Positions 8,327 through 17,427 of a DNA stretch of 64,000 nucleotides are shown in pieces; position 1 is the first letter of the stretch; each line of letters begins with the position of its first letter. The notes under the pieces were generated by a model that saw only the letters and a program-made list of their open reading frames with translations, ran no database searches and was not told where the DNA came from. Position numbers and translations under genes: made by a program. The DNA comes from Anoxybacteroides rupiense (lineage in GTDB: Bacteria; Bacillota; Bacilli; Bacillales; Anoxybacillaceae): positions 62,001 through 126,000 of the forward strand of contig NZ_JACIDF010000009.1 in the NCBI RefSeq assembly GCF_014196195.1. Direction: 5' to 3'.

Positions 8327-9431
8327 ATGATTGATTTAGTGGAAGTAAAGCAAGACTTGGAGAAAATGGCTAAGCGATTAGCGGATATTAGGGGGTCTCT
8401 TTGACCTCGATGTGAAGGAGGCGCGCATTCGCGAACTGGAGGAGCAAATGGCTGCGCCTAATTTCTGGGATGATCAAAAGGAAGCGCAGATGGTGATTAG
8501 CGAGGCGAATGCAATGAAGGATCTCGTCGGCGCCTTTCATCAGTTAGAAGAGCGGTTTGAAAATTTAGAGCTGACCTATGAGCTTGTCAAAGAAGAACCG
8601 GATGAAGATTTGCAGCAGGAGCTTGTCGCCGAAGCGAAAAAGCTGACAAAGGATTTTAGCGAATTTGAGCTGCAGCTGCTGCTGAATGAGCCGTATGATA
8701 AAAACAATGCCATTTTGGAGCTTCATCCGGGCGCGGGCGGAACGGAATCGCAGGACTGGGGCTCCATGCTGCTCCGCATGTATACAAGATGGGCAGAGAA
8801 AAAAGGCTTTAAAGTAGAAACGCTGGATTATTTACCTGGAGAGGAAGCCGGAATTAAAAGCGTCACTCTGTTAATTAAAGGACATAACGCTTACGGCTAT
8901 TTAAAGGCGGAAAAAGGCGTGCACCGTTTAGTGCGCATTTCGCCATTTGACGCTTCGGGCCGCCGCCACACATCGTTTGTGTCCTGCGAAGTGATGCCGG
9001 AGTTTAACGACGATATTGAAATTGAGATTCGTTCGGAAGACATTAAGGTCGACACGTACCGTTCAAGCGGCGCCGGCGGCCAGCATGTCAATACGACCGA
9101 CTCGGCTGTGCGCATCACCCACATTCCGACAGGGCTTGTGGTGACGTGCCAATCCGAGCGTTCGCAAATTAAAAACCGCGAAAAAGCGATGAATATGCTT
9201 AAAGCGAAGCTATATCAAAAGAAATTAGAGGAGCAGCAGGCCGAGCTGGCGGAGATTCGCGGCGAGCAAAAAGAAATCGGCTGGGGCAGTCAAATTCGTT
9301 CTTATGTGTTCCATCCTTATTCGCTTGTGAAAGACCACCGTACGAATACAGAGGTAGGAAACGTACAAGCGGTGATGGACGGCGAAATTGATGCGTTTAT
9401 TGACGCATACTTGCGTGCCAAGCTGAAATAA
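8327..9431 (+). CDS. prfB: Peptide chain release factor 2, with programmed +1 frameshift
   Basis: RF2 recognises UGA and UAA stops. The ATG at 8327 opens a 25-codon frame ending at UGA 8402-8404. A +1 shift at CTT-T (8399-8402) continues as GAC CTC GAT to the stop at 9429-9431, giving 367 residues. Join: 8327-8401 plus 8403-9431. Seen in the product: the SPF-type codon-recognition motif ([11 protein letters not shown]) and the catalytic GGQ ([10 protein letters not shown]). The shift makes production self-limiting: abundant RF2 terminates at the internal UGA. It sits between secA and a YitT-family gene. Confidence 0.97.
8389..8405 (+). promoter_or_regulatory. prfB programmed frameshift site
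   Basis: AGGGGGT stimulator (Shine-Dalgarno-like) three bases ahead of CTT TGA C, the canonical slippery codon, UGA stop and following C. This is the conserved autoregulatory arrangement of bacterial prfB. Confidence 0.95.
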
Positions 9432-9437
9432 AAACGA

Positions 9438-9476
9438 GGCTTGAAGAGGAGAGACCATCCTTCTTCAAGCCTTTTT
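9438..9476 (+). terminator. Terminator of prfB
   Basis: GGCTTGAAG...CTTCAAGCC stem followed by TTTTT. Confidence 0.8.
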
Positions 9477-9756
9477 GCGCTTGGATTTGGATAGCGGACC
9501 AGATCGCGGTTGCTTACGGTTGACAACGGCGACTGACGGCTCTTCAGTTGGAGAAATCGCGAACCTTTCTTTCTGTGGCCGATTGCTTCATCTTCAAGCC
9601 GTATTTTCGATAGATTGGCTTTTATTGCGCAAACTATAAGGAAGCGATGCGAAGATTTTCCGTGATCTGAATCATTCTTTAATCCTTTATTGCGTTATTG
9701 GGCTGTCATTTACGAACGAAAATAGGCGTGCTATACTCTCATGGGGGGTTTTGAAG
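9477..9756. other. Intergenic stretch, prfB to YitT-family gene
   Basis: About 280 bases without a convincing gene. A TATACT -10 at 9732 with TTTACG 17 bases upstream may be the promoter of the next gene. Confidence 0.5.
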
Positions 9757-10629
9757 ATGATGAAACAAGCAAAACGAATCGGTCAACCATTGCATCCTGC
9801 TGTTGCCATGATCGGTGAATATGTATACATTCTTATCGGTTCAGCGATCGTTGCGATCGCGTTTAATCTGTTTTTGCTGCCAAATCGCGTGGCTTCTGGA
9901 GGTGTCAGCGGCATTAGCACCATTTTGCATGCGACGTTTGGCTGGCAGCCTGCTTATGTGCAATGGGCGTTTAATATCCCGCTATTTATTGCCGGGGTTG
10001 TGTTTTTAGGACGGCAATTTGGCGTGAAAACGCTCGTGGGAACGGTCTTTTTGCCGTTCGTTGTCTATTTGACGAAAGATGTCGAACCGGCTACTCACGA
10101 TCCGTTGCTTGGCTCTTTATTCGGGGGCATTGGGGTCGGTGTCGGTTTGGGACTGGTGTTTCGTGGCAAAGCGTCGACAGGTGGCACCGATTTAGCCGCG
10201 CAAATTATTCATAAATTTACAGGTCTTTCCCTCGGTACATGCGTCATTCTGATCGACGGCTTGATTGTGTTGACAGCCGCCATTGTCTTTGATATTGAAC
10301 GCGCGTTATATGCAATGATTGGTTTATTTGTTACAAGCAAAACGATTGATATCGTCCAAATCGGCTTTGGCTATTCAAAAATGGCGATGATTATCACGAA
10401 TAAAGAAGAGGAAGTGCGGGCGGCTATTCTACATAAAATTAACCGCGGAGTGACGAAAATGTCCGGGTACGGCGGATATACAGAGCATGAGCGCCCTATT
10501 CTTATGTGCGTTGTTGAACAAACAGAATTCACGAAATTGAAACAATTAGTGAAAGCCATTGATCCATCAGCGTTTGTCGTCATTATGGACGCGACGGAAG
10601 TGCTTGGCGAAGGATTCAAACGTGCGTAA
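9757..10629 (+). CDS. YitT family membrane protein (YvjA type)
   Basis: A 290-residue integral membrane protein with five to six hydrophobic helices (about 20-185) and a C-terminal cytoplasmic DUF2179 domain (about 205-285, MAMIITNKEEEVRAAILHKI). The family signature FNLFLLPNRVASGGVSGIST is at about 33-52. Its transport role is unknown. ATG at 9757 or 9760 is preferred over TTG at 9751 because GGGGGG (9743-9748) then has normal spacing. In B. subtilis yvjA lies in the same neighbourhood. Confidence 0.85.
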   Translation: MMKQAKRIGQPLHPAVAMIGEYVYILIGSAIVAIAFNLFLLPNRVASGGVSGISTILHATFGWQPAYVQWAFNIPLFIAGVVFLGRQFGVKTLVGTVFLPFVVYLTKDVEPATHDPLLGSLFGGIGVGVGLGLVFRGKASTGGTDLAAQIIHKFTGLSLGTCVILIDGLIVLTAAIVFDIERALYAMIGLFVTSKTIDIVQIGFGYSKMAMIITNKEEEVRAAILHKINRGVTKMSGYGGYTEHERPILMCVVEQTEFTKLKQLVKAIDPSAFVVIMDATEVLGEGFKRA

Positions 10630-10689
10630 GCGGCTGGAAAATCGGTTATAATAAGGCTGTCTGCAATTTGTTAGAGGGGGAGTTCGTCA

Positions 10690-11019
10690 ATGAAAAAGAA
10701 ATTAACCGTCTTATTGCTGGGCATGTCGTTCATGTTAGCTGCTTGTGGCGGGGGAAACGAAGCAACAGATAACAAAGATACGAAGAACCAAGGATCCACC
10801 GCATCAGCCGCAGAGGAGATTTTTAAACAAAACTGTGCAAGCTGTCATGGCGCTAACTTAGAAGGAGCAGTGGGGCCTAATTTACAAAAAGTGGGCAGCA
10901 AATATTCTCAAGATGAAATTAAGCAAATTATCGAAAAAGGTCGAGGCGGCATGCCTGGTGGCATTATTCAAGGAGACGATGCCGACAAAGTGGCCGAATG
11001 GCTCGCATCAAAAAAATAA
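10690..11019 (+). CDS. cccB: Cytochrome c-551, membrane-anchored lipoprotein
   Basis: A small c-type cytochrome of the respiratory chain, attached outside the membrane by lipidation. It has 109 residues. A signal peptide ends in the lipobox LAAC (Cys19), followed by an acidic, asparagine-rich linker. Haem attachment is CASCH (about 52-56). The likely axial methionine is in the GGMPGG loop near residue 88. It lies directly before ftsEX, as in B. subtilis. Confidence 0.93.
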   Translation: MKKKLTVLLLGMSFMLAACGGGNEATDNKDTKNQGSTASAAEEIFKQNCASCHGANLEGAVGPNLQKVGSKYSQDEIKQIIEKGRGGMPGGIIQGDDADKVAEWLASKK

Positions 11020-11023
11020 AAAG

Positions 11024-11058
11024 AAAAGCAATCCGGCAGGCCTGCCGGATTGCTTTTT
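11024..11058 (+). terminator. Terminator of cccB
   Basis: Perfect 17-base palindromic stem (AAAAGCAATCCGGCAGG and its complement) ending in TTTTTG. Confidence 0.9.
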
Positions 11059-11210
11059 GTTTTAAACGTCACGGTTTTGAAACATAAATGTAAACAAAAA
11101 AGGAAGATGGTCGTGTTATAATAGGTTTTGTGGAATTTTGTATAAATAGCGCGAGACCGCTCGAATAGTGGCATCATGGGCGATGACTTTATAAAAATAA
11201 GGTGATTGAA

Positions 11211-11897
11211 ATGATTGAAATGAAAGATGTATATAAGACCTATCCAAACGGCGTCATTGCGCTAAATGGAATTAATGTACGCATTAAGCAGGGGGAGTTT
11301 GTTTATGTGGTTGGTCCGAGCGGTGCTGGAAAGTCGACATTTATTAAAATGATGTACCGCGAGGAAAAGCCGACAAGCGGTTCGATTATGATTAACGGCG
11401 TCAACCTTGCTCATTTGAAGGACAACAAAGTGCCGATTTTGCGGCGGAATATTGGCGTGATATTCCAGGACTTTAAATTGCTCCCTAAGCTAACGGTATA
11501 TGAGAATGTAGCGTTTGCTTTGGAAGTAATTGAAGAATCGCCGAGACTGATTAAAAAGAAAGTAATGGAAGTGTTGGATTTGGTCGGCTTAAAGCATAAA
11601 GCGCGGTTTTATCCCGATGAGCTTTCTGGCGGCGAGCAGCAGCGCGTGTCCATTGCGCGTTCGATTGTCAATTCGCCAAAGATTGTGATTGCGGACGAGC
11701 CGACAGGAAATTTGGACCCTGACAATTCTTGGGGAATTATGGAGATTTTCGAGACGATTAATGATCGTGGCACGACGATTGTGATGGCTACGCATAACCG
11801 TGAAATTGTCAATACGATTAAAAAGCGTGTCATTGCGATTGAAAGTGGAAAAATTGTCCGCGATGAGGCGAGGGGAGAGTATGGCTATGAGGTTTAA
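11211..11897 (+). CDS. ftsE: Cell division ATP-binding protein FtsE
   Basis: The ABC ATPase of FtsEX, which transmits a signal across the membrane to a peptidoglycan hydrolase. It is 228 residues from the ATG at 11211. Walker A is GPSGAGKST (about 36-44), the signature LSGGEQQR (about 140-147), and Walker B IVIADEPT. The ATG at 11211 was chosen over GTG at 11202 because AAGGTGA ends at 11205, and it gives the B. subtilis length. It overlaps ftsX by 17 bases. Confidence 0.96.
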   Translation: MIEMKDVYKTYPNGVIALNGINVRIKQGEFVYVVGPSGAGKSTFIKMMYREEKPTSGSIMINGVNLAHLKDNKVPILRRNIGVIFQDFKLLPKLTVYENVAFALEVIEESPRLIKKKVMEVLDLVGLKHKARFYPDELSGGEQQRVSIARSIVNSPKIVIADEPTGNLDPDNSWGIMEIFETINDRGTTIVMATHNREIVNTIKKRVIAIESGKIVRDEARGEYGYEV

Positions 11898-12780
11898 TAC
11901 CCTTCGGCGTCACATGCGGGAAAGCTTTAAAAGCATCGGACGCAACGGCTGGATGACGTTTGCCTCCATTAGTGCCGTCACGGTTACGCTTTTGCTTGTT
12001 GGCGTGTTTCTTGTCATCATGTTTAACATGAACCATTTTGCCAGCAAGATTGAAAATGATGTCGAGATTCGCGTCTATATCGATTTGACGGCGACAGAGC
12101 AAGATAAGCAGGCGTTAAAGGCGCAAATTGAGGCGGTTCCAGAGGTAAAAGAGGTGGAGTATTCCTCCAAAGAGCAGGAGTTGAAAAATCTTATTAAGAG
12201 CTTTGGTGAGGAGGGCTCGTCGTTCCGTTTGTTTGAACAAGATAACCCGCTGAGCGATGTTTATGTCGTGAAGGCGAAACAACCGGAAGATACGGTGAAA
12301 GCAGCAAAGAAAATTGAAACGTTTAAGTCTGTACATAAAGTGAAGTACGGGCAAGGTCAAGTGGAGAAATTGTTTAAAACTCTTGGCATTGCAAGGAATA
12401 TTGGCCTAGGCTTAATTATCGGTTTGCTCTTTACGGCGATGTTTTTAATCTCCAATACGATTAAAATTACCATTTTTGCGCGTCGCCGTGAAATTGAGAT
12501 TATGAGATTAGTAGGAGCCACGAACGGATTTATTCGCTGGCCATTTTTCCTTGAAGGGCTATGGCTCGGTGTAATGGGAGCAATTATTCCGATCGTGTTG
12601 ATTTCGCTTGTTTACTATAACATTTATGAGTTTGCCAATCCGAAATTAACGGTTCCGTTTTTGCAGCTCCTTCCGTTTCATCCGTTTATGTGGAAGATTA
12701 GCATCGTTTTGCTCGTTCTGGGCGGATGTATTGGCGTGTGGGGAAGCATGATGTCTGTGCGCAGATTTTTAAAAGCTTAG
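11881..12780 (+). CDS. ftsX: Cell division ABC transporter permease FtsX
   Basis: The membrane partner of FtsE, of 299 residues. A cytoplasmic N-terminus is followed by one membrane helix (about 25-45), an extracellular domain (about 50-170, carrying the hydrolase-contact region) and three further helices (about 175-295) of the FtsX/MacB permease fold. The start at 11881 follows AGGGGAGAGT and lies inside ftsE, so translation is coupled. The adjacent secreted coiled-coil M23 peptidase is its probable target. Confidence 0.95.
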   Translation: MAMRFNTLRRHMRESFKSIGRNGWMTFASISAVTVTLLLVGVFLVIMFNMNHFASKIENDVEIRVYIDLTATEQDKQALKAQIEAVPEVKEVEYSSKEQELKNLIKSFGEEGSSFRLFEQDNPLSDVYVVKAKQPEDTVKAAKKIETFKSVHKVKYGQGQVEKLFKTLGIARNIGLGLIIGLLFTAMFLISNTIKITIFARRREIEIMRLVGATNGFIRWPFFLEGLWLGVMGAIIPIVLISLVYYNIYEFANPKLTVPFLQLLPFHPFMWKISIVLLVLGGCIGVWGSMMSVRRFLKA

Positions 12781-12811
12781 TAGATCATAGAGGAGAAAGG
12801 GGAACGAAATC

Positions 12812-14101
12812 GTGAAGCAAAAGGTGCTTTCATTAGCAGCAGCGGCCGTCATTGGCGCATCCAGTTTTTCTCCGTACTTAGTCGGTGCGGTAAGCAATCA
12901 GGAGATTCAACAAAAGCGCAATGCAATTAACAACATTCAATCAAAGCAATCGTCGATTCAAAACCAGATGAGCCAAGCCGATCAGGATATTACTCGCTTG
13001 CAATCCCAGCAGGAGAAGCTGGCGGCAGAAATCAAAAAGCTTGATATGGCCGTATCAGAAACAAGCGGAAAAATTCGCGAGCTATCTGCCACGATTGAAG
13101 ATACGAAACAAGATATTCAAGTTTTGCAGCGGGAAATTGCAGAGGTGAAGGAGCGTATCGAAAAGCGGAATGAGCTGTTAAAGGAACGCGTCCGTTCTTT
13201 ACAGCAAAGCGGCGGATTGGTCAGCTATCTTGATGTGCTGCTAGGGGCGCAAAGCTTTGGCGATTTTATCGATCGCATTAGCGCGGTAACAACCATCTTT
13301 GAAGCGGACAAACAAATTATCGCAGAGCAGGAAGCGGATAAAAAGCTGAAGGAAGGCAAAGAAAATGAGTTGACGACTAAGCTTGCGTCGCTGCAAAGTG
13401 ATTTGCAGAAACTTCAGCACCTCAAACAACAGCTGAGCCAACAAATTAAGGAGAAAGACCAATTGATGGCACAGCTTGAGAAGCAAGAGCAAGATGTTCA
13501 TGAGAAAAAATTGGCGCTAGCGGAAGAACAAGAGGTGCTGAAAAAGCAAGAAGCAGCGATGAAAGCACAGCTTCAGCAGTTGTTGATCCAACAGCAGCAA
13601 CAAGCCGCAAAAGCAAAATCAACGGTGTCAAAAACATCTAGTTCTTCAGGCCCGTCCTATGTTTCGGGCGGAGGAAGCGCAGGGGTGCCGGCTGTGACAA
13701 GCGGAGCGTTTATGAGACCGGCCAATGGCCCAGTTACGTCCGGTTTTGGGATGCGCGGCGGCGAGTTCCATGCTGGTATCGATATTGGCAAGCGCGCGGC
13801 TGAAGTGCCTGTTGTGGCAGCAGCAGACGGATATGTATTTCGTTCCTATTATTCACAAAGCTACGGAAACGTTGTATTTATTACGCATGTCATTAATGGA
13901 CAAGTGTATACGACCGTATACGCTCACTTAGAATCCCGTTTGGCTCATGAAGGACAAACGGTCAAAAAGGGCCAAATCATCGGGTATATGGGGAACACAG
14001 GCTGGTCAGAAGGAGCGCATCTTCATTTCGAATTGCACCGCGGTCCGTGGAATGCAGCGAAATCCAATGCTGTGAACCCGTTAAATTATATTAATTTCTA
14101 A
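12812..14101 (+). CDS. Secreted coiled-coil M23 peptidase (EnvC-like)
   Basis: A peptidoglycan hydrolase or hydrolase activator, 429 residues. A signal peptide (about 1-27) is followed by long coiled coils (about 30-265), a serine/glycine-rich linker (about 265-300) and an M23 LytM domain (about 305-429) with GFGMRGGEFHAGIDIG, VYAHLES and HLHFELH, so the zinc ligands His, Asp, His, His appear intact. GTG start after GAGGAGAAAGGGG. The layout matches proteins activated by FtsEX through the coiled coil; B. subtilis uses CwlO for this role. The closing TAA coincides with the start of the 116-bp repeat. Confidence 0.9.
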   Translation: MKQKVLSLAAAAVIGASSFSPYLVGAVSNQEIQQKRNAINNIQSKQSSIQNQMSQADQDITRLQSQQEKLAAEIKKLDMAVSETSGKIRELSATIEDTKQDIQVLQREIAEVKERIEKRNELLKERVRSLQQSGGLVSYLDVLLGAQSFGDFIDRISAVTTIFEADKQIIAEQEADKKLKEGKENELTTKLASLQSDLQKLQHLKQQLSQQIKEKDQLMAQLEKQEQDVHEKKLALAEEQEVLKKQEAAMKAQLQQLLIQQQQQAAKAKSTVSKTSSSSGPSYVSGGGSAGVPAVTSGAFMRPANGPVTSGFGMRGGEFHAGIDIGKRAAEVPVVAAADGYVFRSYYSQSYGNVVFITHVINGQVYTTVYAHLESRLAHEGQTVKKGQIIGYMGNTGWSEGAHLHFELHRGPWNAAKSNAVNPLNYINF

Positions 14102-14214
14102 ATCTAAAATTTAAAAAAGCAGCATCAACATGCACAACTTGTCTGGATAGCCCTTTCAGCAAGTTGTGCATTTTTTATGAAGGGAGGATGGCATGGCAAG
14201 GTTTCTGTATGAAT
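14099..14214. repeat. 116-bp direct repeat, left copy
   Basis: Base-for-base identical to 17428-17543. It begins at the stop codon of the M23 gene and contains a 12-base-stem hairpin with a T-run (14130-14176) and then a ribosome-binding site (GGGAGGATGGC) before ATGGCAAGGTTTCTG. The reading frame after this ATG runs 28 codons in this copy only. Confidence 0.95.
14130..14176 (+). terminator. Hairpin terminator inside the left repeat copy
   Basis: ATGCACAACTTG and its exact complement, 18-base loop, TTTTTT. It serves as the M23 gene terminator. The loop is long for a terminator. Confidence 0.7.
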
Positions 14215-14526
14215 TTGATAACTATATCAAAGAAGGGGACGTAGTCAAGGAGAGTTTGAAAGCTATAAACCTTGGTTGACCGTTAGGAATACCAGCTGTT
14301 GTGATGTTTATTTCATCACGAATATTTTTGATGAGTAAAAAATTCATGAAATGAAAAATAAAAACATTCAATTATATGTATAAAATTTCATATCTATTGT
14401 CCCTTGACATGAAGCTTCTGCGGGCATGATTCTGTATCATACCCACCGCTCCATGTAAAGCGAATAGGCAATAAATGATGTAATTGCCAAACATCAAAAT
14501 TCTTGATCGCTGCTAACATAGATGCC
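14215..14526. other. Non-coding, rearranged stretch
   Basis: No intact gene. The minus strand 14394-14530 reads ...DVWQLHHLLPIRFTWSGGYD and looks like the tail of an unidentified protein, opposite in direction to the adjoining IS3 remnant. This suggests several overlapping insertions. Confidence 0.4.
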
Positions 14527-14745
14527 TTTGATATTGAGAGATCGTTGAGTGAAAAAGGAACTTCATATGACAATGACGTAGCGGAAGATATGTTTAAGAT
14601 CACCAAAACAAAATTCATGTGGTAGGGTCTTTTCCAACCCGCAAGAACTTAACCTTGAACTTTTTGACTATGTGAACGGGTTTAATAATGTTCGAATACA
14701 TGGGGCACTGTGCTATCTAACACTAGCATCAGTGATTACTTCATT
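14527..14745 (+). mobile_element. IS3-family transposase (OrfB) remnant
   Basis: C-terminal integrase-core fragments in two frames: SLSEKGTSYDNDVAEDMFKITKTKF, a stop at 14623, then after a frameshift QELNLELFDYVNGFNNVRIHGALCYLT. These match the IS3 OrfB pattern (SRKGNPYDNAVAE...FKxxKTE, then ELxLELFDYVxWFNxxRIHGxLGYLTP). Frame shift and stop show it is dead. Confidence 0.75.
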
Positions 14746-14817
14746 ACAAATAAACAACATACTCAGACAAAAACCTCCAAATTCTAGAATATGTTTTAAA
14801 CTCTTTAGTAAATATTA

Positions 14818-14850
14818 AAAGACACCGGTTTAAATTGAACCGATGTCTTT
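14818..14850. terminator. Hairpin AAAGACA...TGTCTTT
   Basis: Thirteen-base stem with one mismatch. It is AT-flanked on both sides and could end transcription from either direction. Confidence 0.55.
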
Positions 14851-14976
14851 AACTAAATCCTATAACTAATTAGTTAATGGAAAAACCGCGTAAAATCAAT
14901 ATTCCAGCGGTTTTTATAACTAATTTTATTAACTAAACCTATAACTAATTTAAAACTAAGTTTAACTAATTAGTTA
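14850..14976. repeat. TAACTAA repeat cluster with two 14-bp palindromes
   Basis: TAACTAA occurs at 14850, 14863, 14917, 14930, 14942 and 14963. At 14863-14876 and 14963-14976 it is part of the perfect palindrome TAACTAATTAGTTA; the two copies are exactly 100 bases apart. The second covers the stop codon of the AlbA_2 gene. Confidence 0.8.
14881..14915 (-). terminator. Terminator after the AlbA_2 gene
   Basis: AAAAACCGC...GCGGTTTTT stem located past the end of the minus-strand gene, in the middle of the TAACTAA cluster. Confidence 0.65.
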
Positions 14977-16633
14977 ATACCCATTTTGGATAGCGGGAAG
15001 AACCTTGATTGACAATGGTTTTATCCTTTTTAGACATTTCTTGAAGCAAATTGCCGATGTACTTTCTTTTCTGCTTCTCATCAAGAGCATCAGATAGTTT
15101 ATCTAGCAACAAATCATCAATATCTTTTCTATTTGCCACTTTGTACTGACGCAAAAATAAAATAATCATTTGCTTATAATGCTCTTTGTTAAAAGCCCTG
15201 TTTTTAATATAAGTAGTCTTATCTCCTGTAAGTTCAGCAATTTTAGCGGAAACATATAGGTTTGGATATCTGCCTTCCACTAATTTTAATGCCCTTAATT
15301 TTTTTGCTTCTTCTTGTGTGATGCGCTGCTTTTTTTGTACCTTATCTAATGCAATCACTACGCTGAGATCCAGATCTGTATGATTAATCAGCATGCGAGT
15401 ATAGTTGTAATCCAGTATTTTGCCGTAAATAGTTACCTTAACTTTATTTGGCTCACTTAAATCATAATCTGGCATTGGAAAGAATCTTTTTCGTTGTTCT
15501 AAAAACATTTTCTTAATTCCCGAACCAATTGTATCAATCATATTCAGATTGACCATTGCTTCGGCTAAAAAGCGATTTCGATAATATTCTTGAGGTGCAT
15601 CACGTTTAATCACATTCTCAATCGTTTTAGGAATAAACTCACCAAGATTTGTAAAAATTAATTCCTCTGGTTTTTCAACAACATTAATTCGTCCTTGAAG
15701 AGTGTAATCTTGATGAGCAATACAGTTATGCAACGCTTCACGAATGACATAAGGATCATACTGATTCACTTCAATGGGGAACAAACTTTGGTCCGGCATA
15801 TAGCGATATTTTAAATTGCGGATTTTTGCAAAAAGTTCATTTGTGTTTAAAATAAATGGAGGCCCAAAATGCTCATAGTCCCTCTCAATATTATGTTCGT
15901 CTTTCAAAATCCATGTCATTTTTGCAACAGCTGGCGCCAAAAAATGTTCGGATTCAGGTTTACCAAGCAATATAATAGCTGCTCTTGTAATTTGTCCGTT
16001 AATCGTTACCCTTGCTTTATTCAGAAACGTTATATCATCCCATTTATCAACATCTTCGGCTAAACGCGGATTTTTCTTTTTATACTCTTCTCTTGCCTTC
16101 TCAATGGCGGTTTTATCTAAGGCGTCAATCGTAGCACCGGGGCAAATCCCAGCCGACCAATCTTCTTTCATACGTTGAGTGCGAATACTTTCGATTTCTT
16201 GTATGCTGAGTGGACTTTTCGACTCGCCATTTCGGCCAAAATAATGACCTTTCCAAGATGTTGGCATTCCTTTTGGCGCAGCAGGAATCTGAAACATAAT
16301 CACCCTGCCCTCTGGATAAAAAAGTTCATAAATCTCAACAAACGATAATCCATCGTTTGTATGCCTTGATATCTCATATTTAAGGCGATCTAAATCGGCT
16401 CTATTTTCTCTGTATTGTGTTCCAATAATTTCTTTATTTTTATCTTTTACTCCAAAAATAAGCCACCCATAAGGCTGATTTTTTAAGTTAGCCTCATTGC
16501 TCAACGCTGAAAAGTATTCGCCTAAATCATCAAAATGAAAATTACTCTTGGCTTCTTTAAACTCTACCCATTCATTTTCGGAGGGGAGACTTCTAAACTC
16601 ATCCAATAATTTTTTTAGTTCTATTTCATTCAA
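14966..16633 (-). CDS. AlbA_2/Schlafen-type ATP-binding regulator
   Basis: A 555-residue protein. Residues about 15-150 fit the AlbA_2 (Schlafen AAA_4) nucleic-acid-binding domain (NEWVEFKEAKSNF, WLIFGVKD, FGRNGESKSPLS). The central part (about 270-400) has the HATPase-like segment typical of this family (YVIREALHNCIAHQDYT, FTNLGEFIP, NRFLAEAMVNLNMIDTIGSGIKKM). The last 120 residues look like winged-helix DNA-binding modules. No catalytic role is established; relatives are annotated as transcriptional regulators and some occur in phage-defence loci. TTG at 16633 is favoured because GGAGGTG precedes it by six bases; GTG at 16642 overlaps that site. It is markedly more AT-rich than neighbours, stands alone, and lies between transposase remnants inside the 116-bp repeat pair. 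Confidence 0.8.
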   Translation of the reverse strand: MNEIELKKLLDEFRSLPSENEWVEFKEAKSNFHFDDLGEYFSALSNEANLKNQPYGWLIFGVKDKNKEIIGTQYRENRADLDRLKYEISRHTNDGLSFVEIYELFYPEGRVIMFQIPAAPKGMPTSWKGHYFGRNGESKSPLSIQEIESIRTQRMKEDWSAGICPGATIDALDKTAIEKAREEYKKKNPRLAEDVDKWDDITFLNKARVTINGQITRAAIILLGKPESEHFLAPAVAKMTWILKDEHNIERDYEHFGPPFILNTNELFAKIRNLKYRYMPDQSLFPIEVNQYDPYVIREALHNCIAHQDYTLQGRINVVEKPEELIFTNLGEFIPKTIENVIKRDAPQEYYRNRFLAEAMVNLNMIDTIGSGIKKMFLEQRKRFFPMPDYDLSEPNKVKVTIYGKILDYNYTRMLINHTDLDLSVVIALDKVQKKQRITQEEAKKLRALKLVEGRYPNLYVSAKIAELTGDKTTYIKNRAFNKEHYKQMIILFLRQYKVANRKDIDDLLLDKLSDALDEKQKRKYIGNLLQEMSKKDKTIVNQGSSRYPKWVLTN

Positions 16634-17050
16634 TATCTTCACCTCCGCAAATACGATTATAACAGTCGAACTTATTTTATGTATAACATATCGAATGTTT
16701 GTAGTATTTACTTATTACATTCAACATATATCTTATGTTGTCCTTTTCGCAAAAGATAACGTTTATAAAAAATTAAAAATGGAGCGATTGCCTCGTTTTC
16801 CATCTCCCTTTAAACAAATAGCCTCTTCTTGGTTTATTTCTTCGTTTTTGCTTATAAAAAATTTCATAAACTGCTTTCACGATAATCATTAGAACAATTA
16901 AAATATAATTGCTAACAATCGCTATTTGTTGACTATTATCTGGAGTTGTTAAGACAAATTTAAAACTTTCTTGTACCTATTCTACATTCATCTTGGTCGT
17001 AAATTCCACATATTTCATTCGAGAATATGATACAGCCGAACAAAATCTCT
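16634..17050. other. Upstream region of the AlbA_2 gene
   Basis: About 400 AT-rich bases with no gene. On the minus strand a TATAAT (16656-16661) lies 22 bases ahead of the start codon and is a plausible -10; no good -35 is seen. Confidence 0.4.
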
Positions 17051-17421
17051 TCATATCATCATCTTGCCAGTGTATCCCATCGCTTGGATCTCCTCAAAGA
17101 GAACAACACAATTCGTCGTACCTTCTTGTATTCGTTGAAGAAGATAGCTTTTATAAGGATCTAGTTTGCTTTTTCTTTTTTTCTCACTGACTTTACGCTC
17201 TGGAAGCTTGTCCCCCTTTAGATACTTACGAATGGTTTTCCGATCAAATCCTGTTTCTTTGGCAATCGCTGTTTGAGTCCAACCTTTCTGATACAACTCT
17301 CGAATCATAAAAAACTCCCCTATCTTCAGCATCGTTTCGAAACAACATCTTAGATGGCGTGGAGAAACGATGATCTGTTATTTTGGGGAATTTTAAACCG
17401 ATTTTATCACTGTTGATTACA
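17051..17421 (-). mobile_element. istA: IS21-family remnant: IstA N-terminus and terminal end
   Basis: Minus-strand ORF 17051-17332 gives 93 residues with the IstA helix-turn-helix start (MLKIGEFFMIRELYQKG, TAIAKETGFDRKTIRKYLKG) up to TNCVVLFEEIQAMGYTGKM, where the gene breaks off; several hundred residues and IstB are missing. Upstream of it, to about 17421, is IS21-like terminal sequence starting TGTAATCAACAG on the minus strand. The end sits six bases from the right copy of the 116-bp repeat. Confidence 0.8.
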
Positions 17422-17427
17422 GCTACA

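Noticed and set aside
8327-8412. prfB reading frame break as a frameshift mutation or sequencing error
   Set aside because: AGGGGGT-CTT-TGA-C is the conserved programmed frameshift site of RF2.
14850-14976. CRISPR array
   Set aside because: Repeat units are 7-14 bases with irregular spacers and no cas genes.
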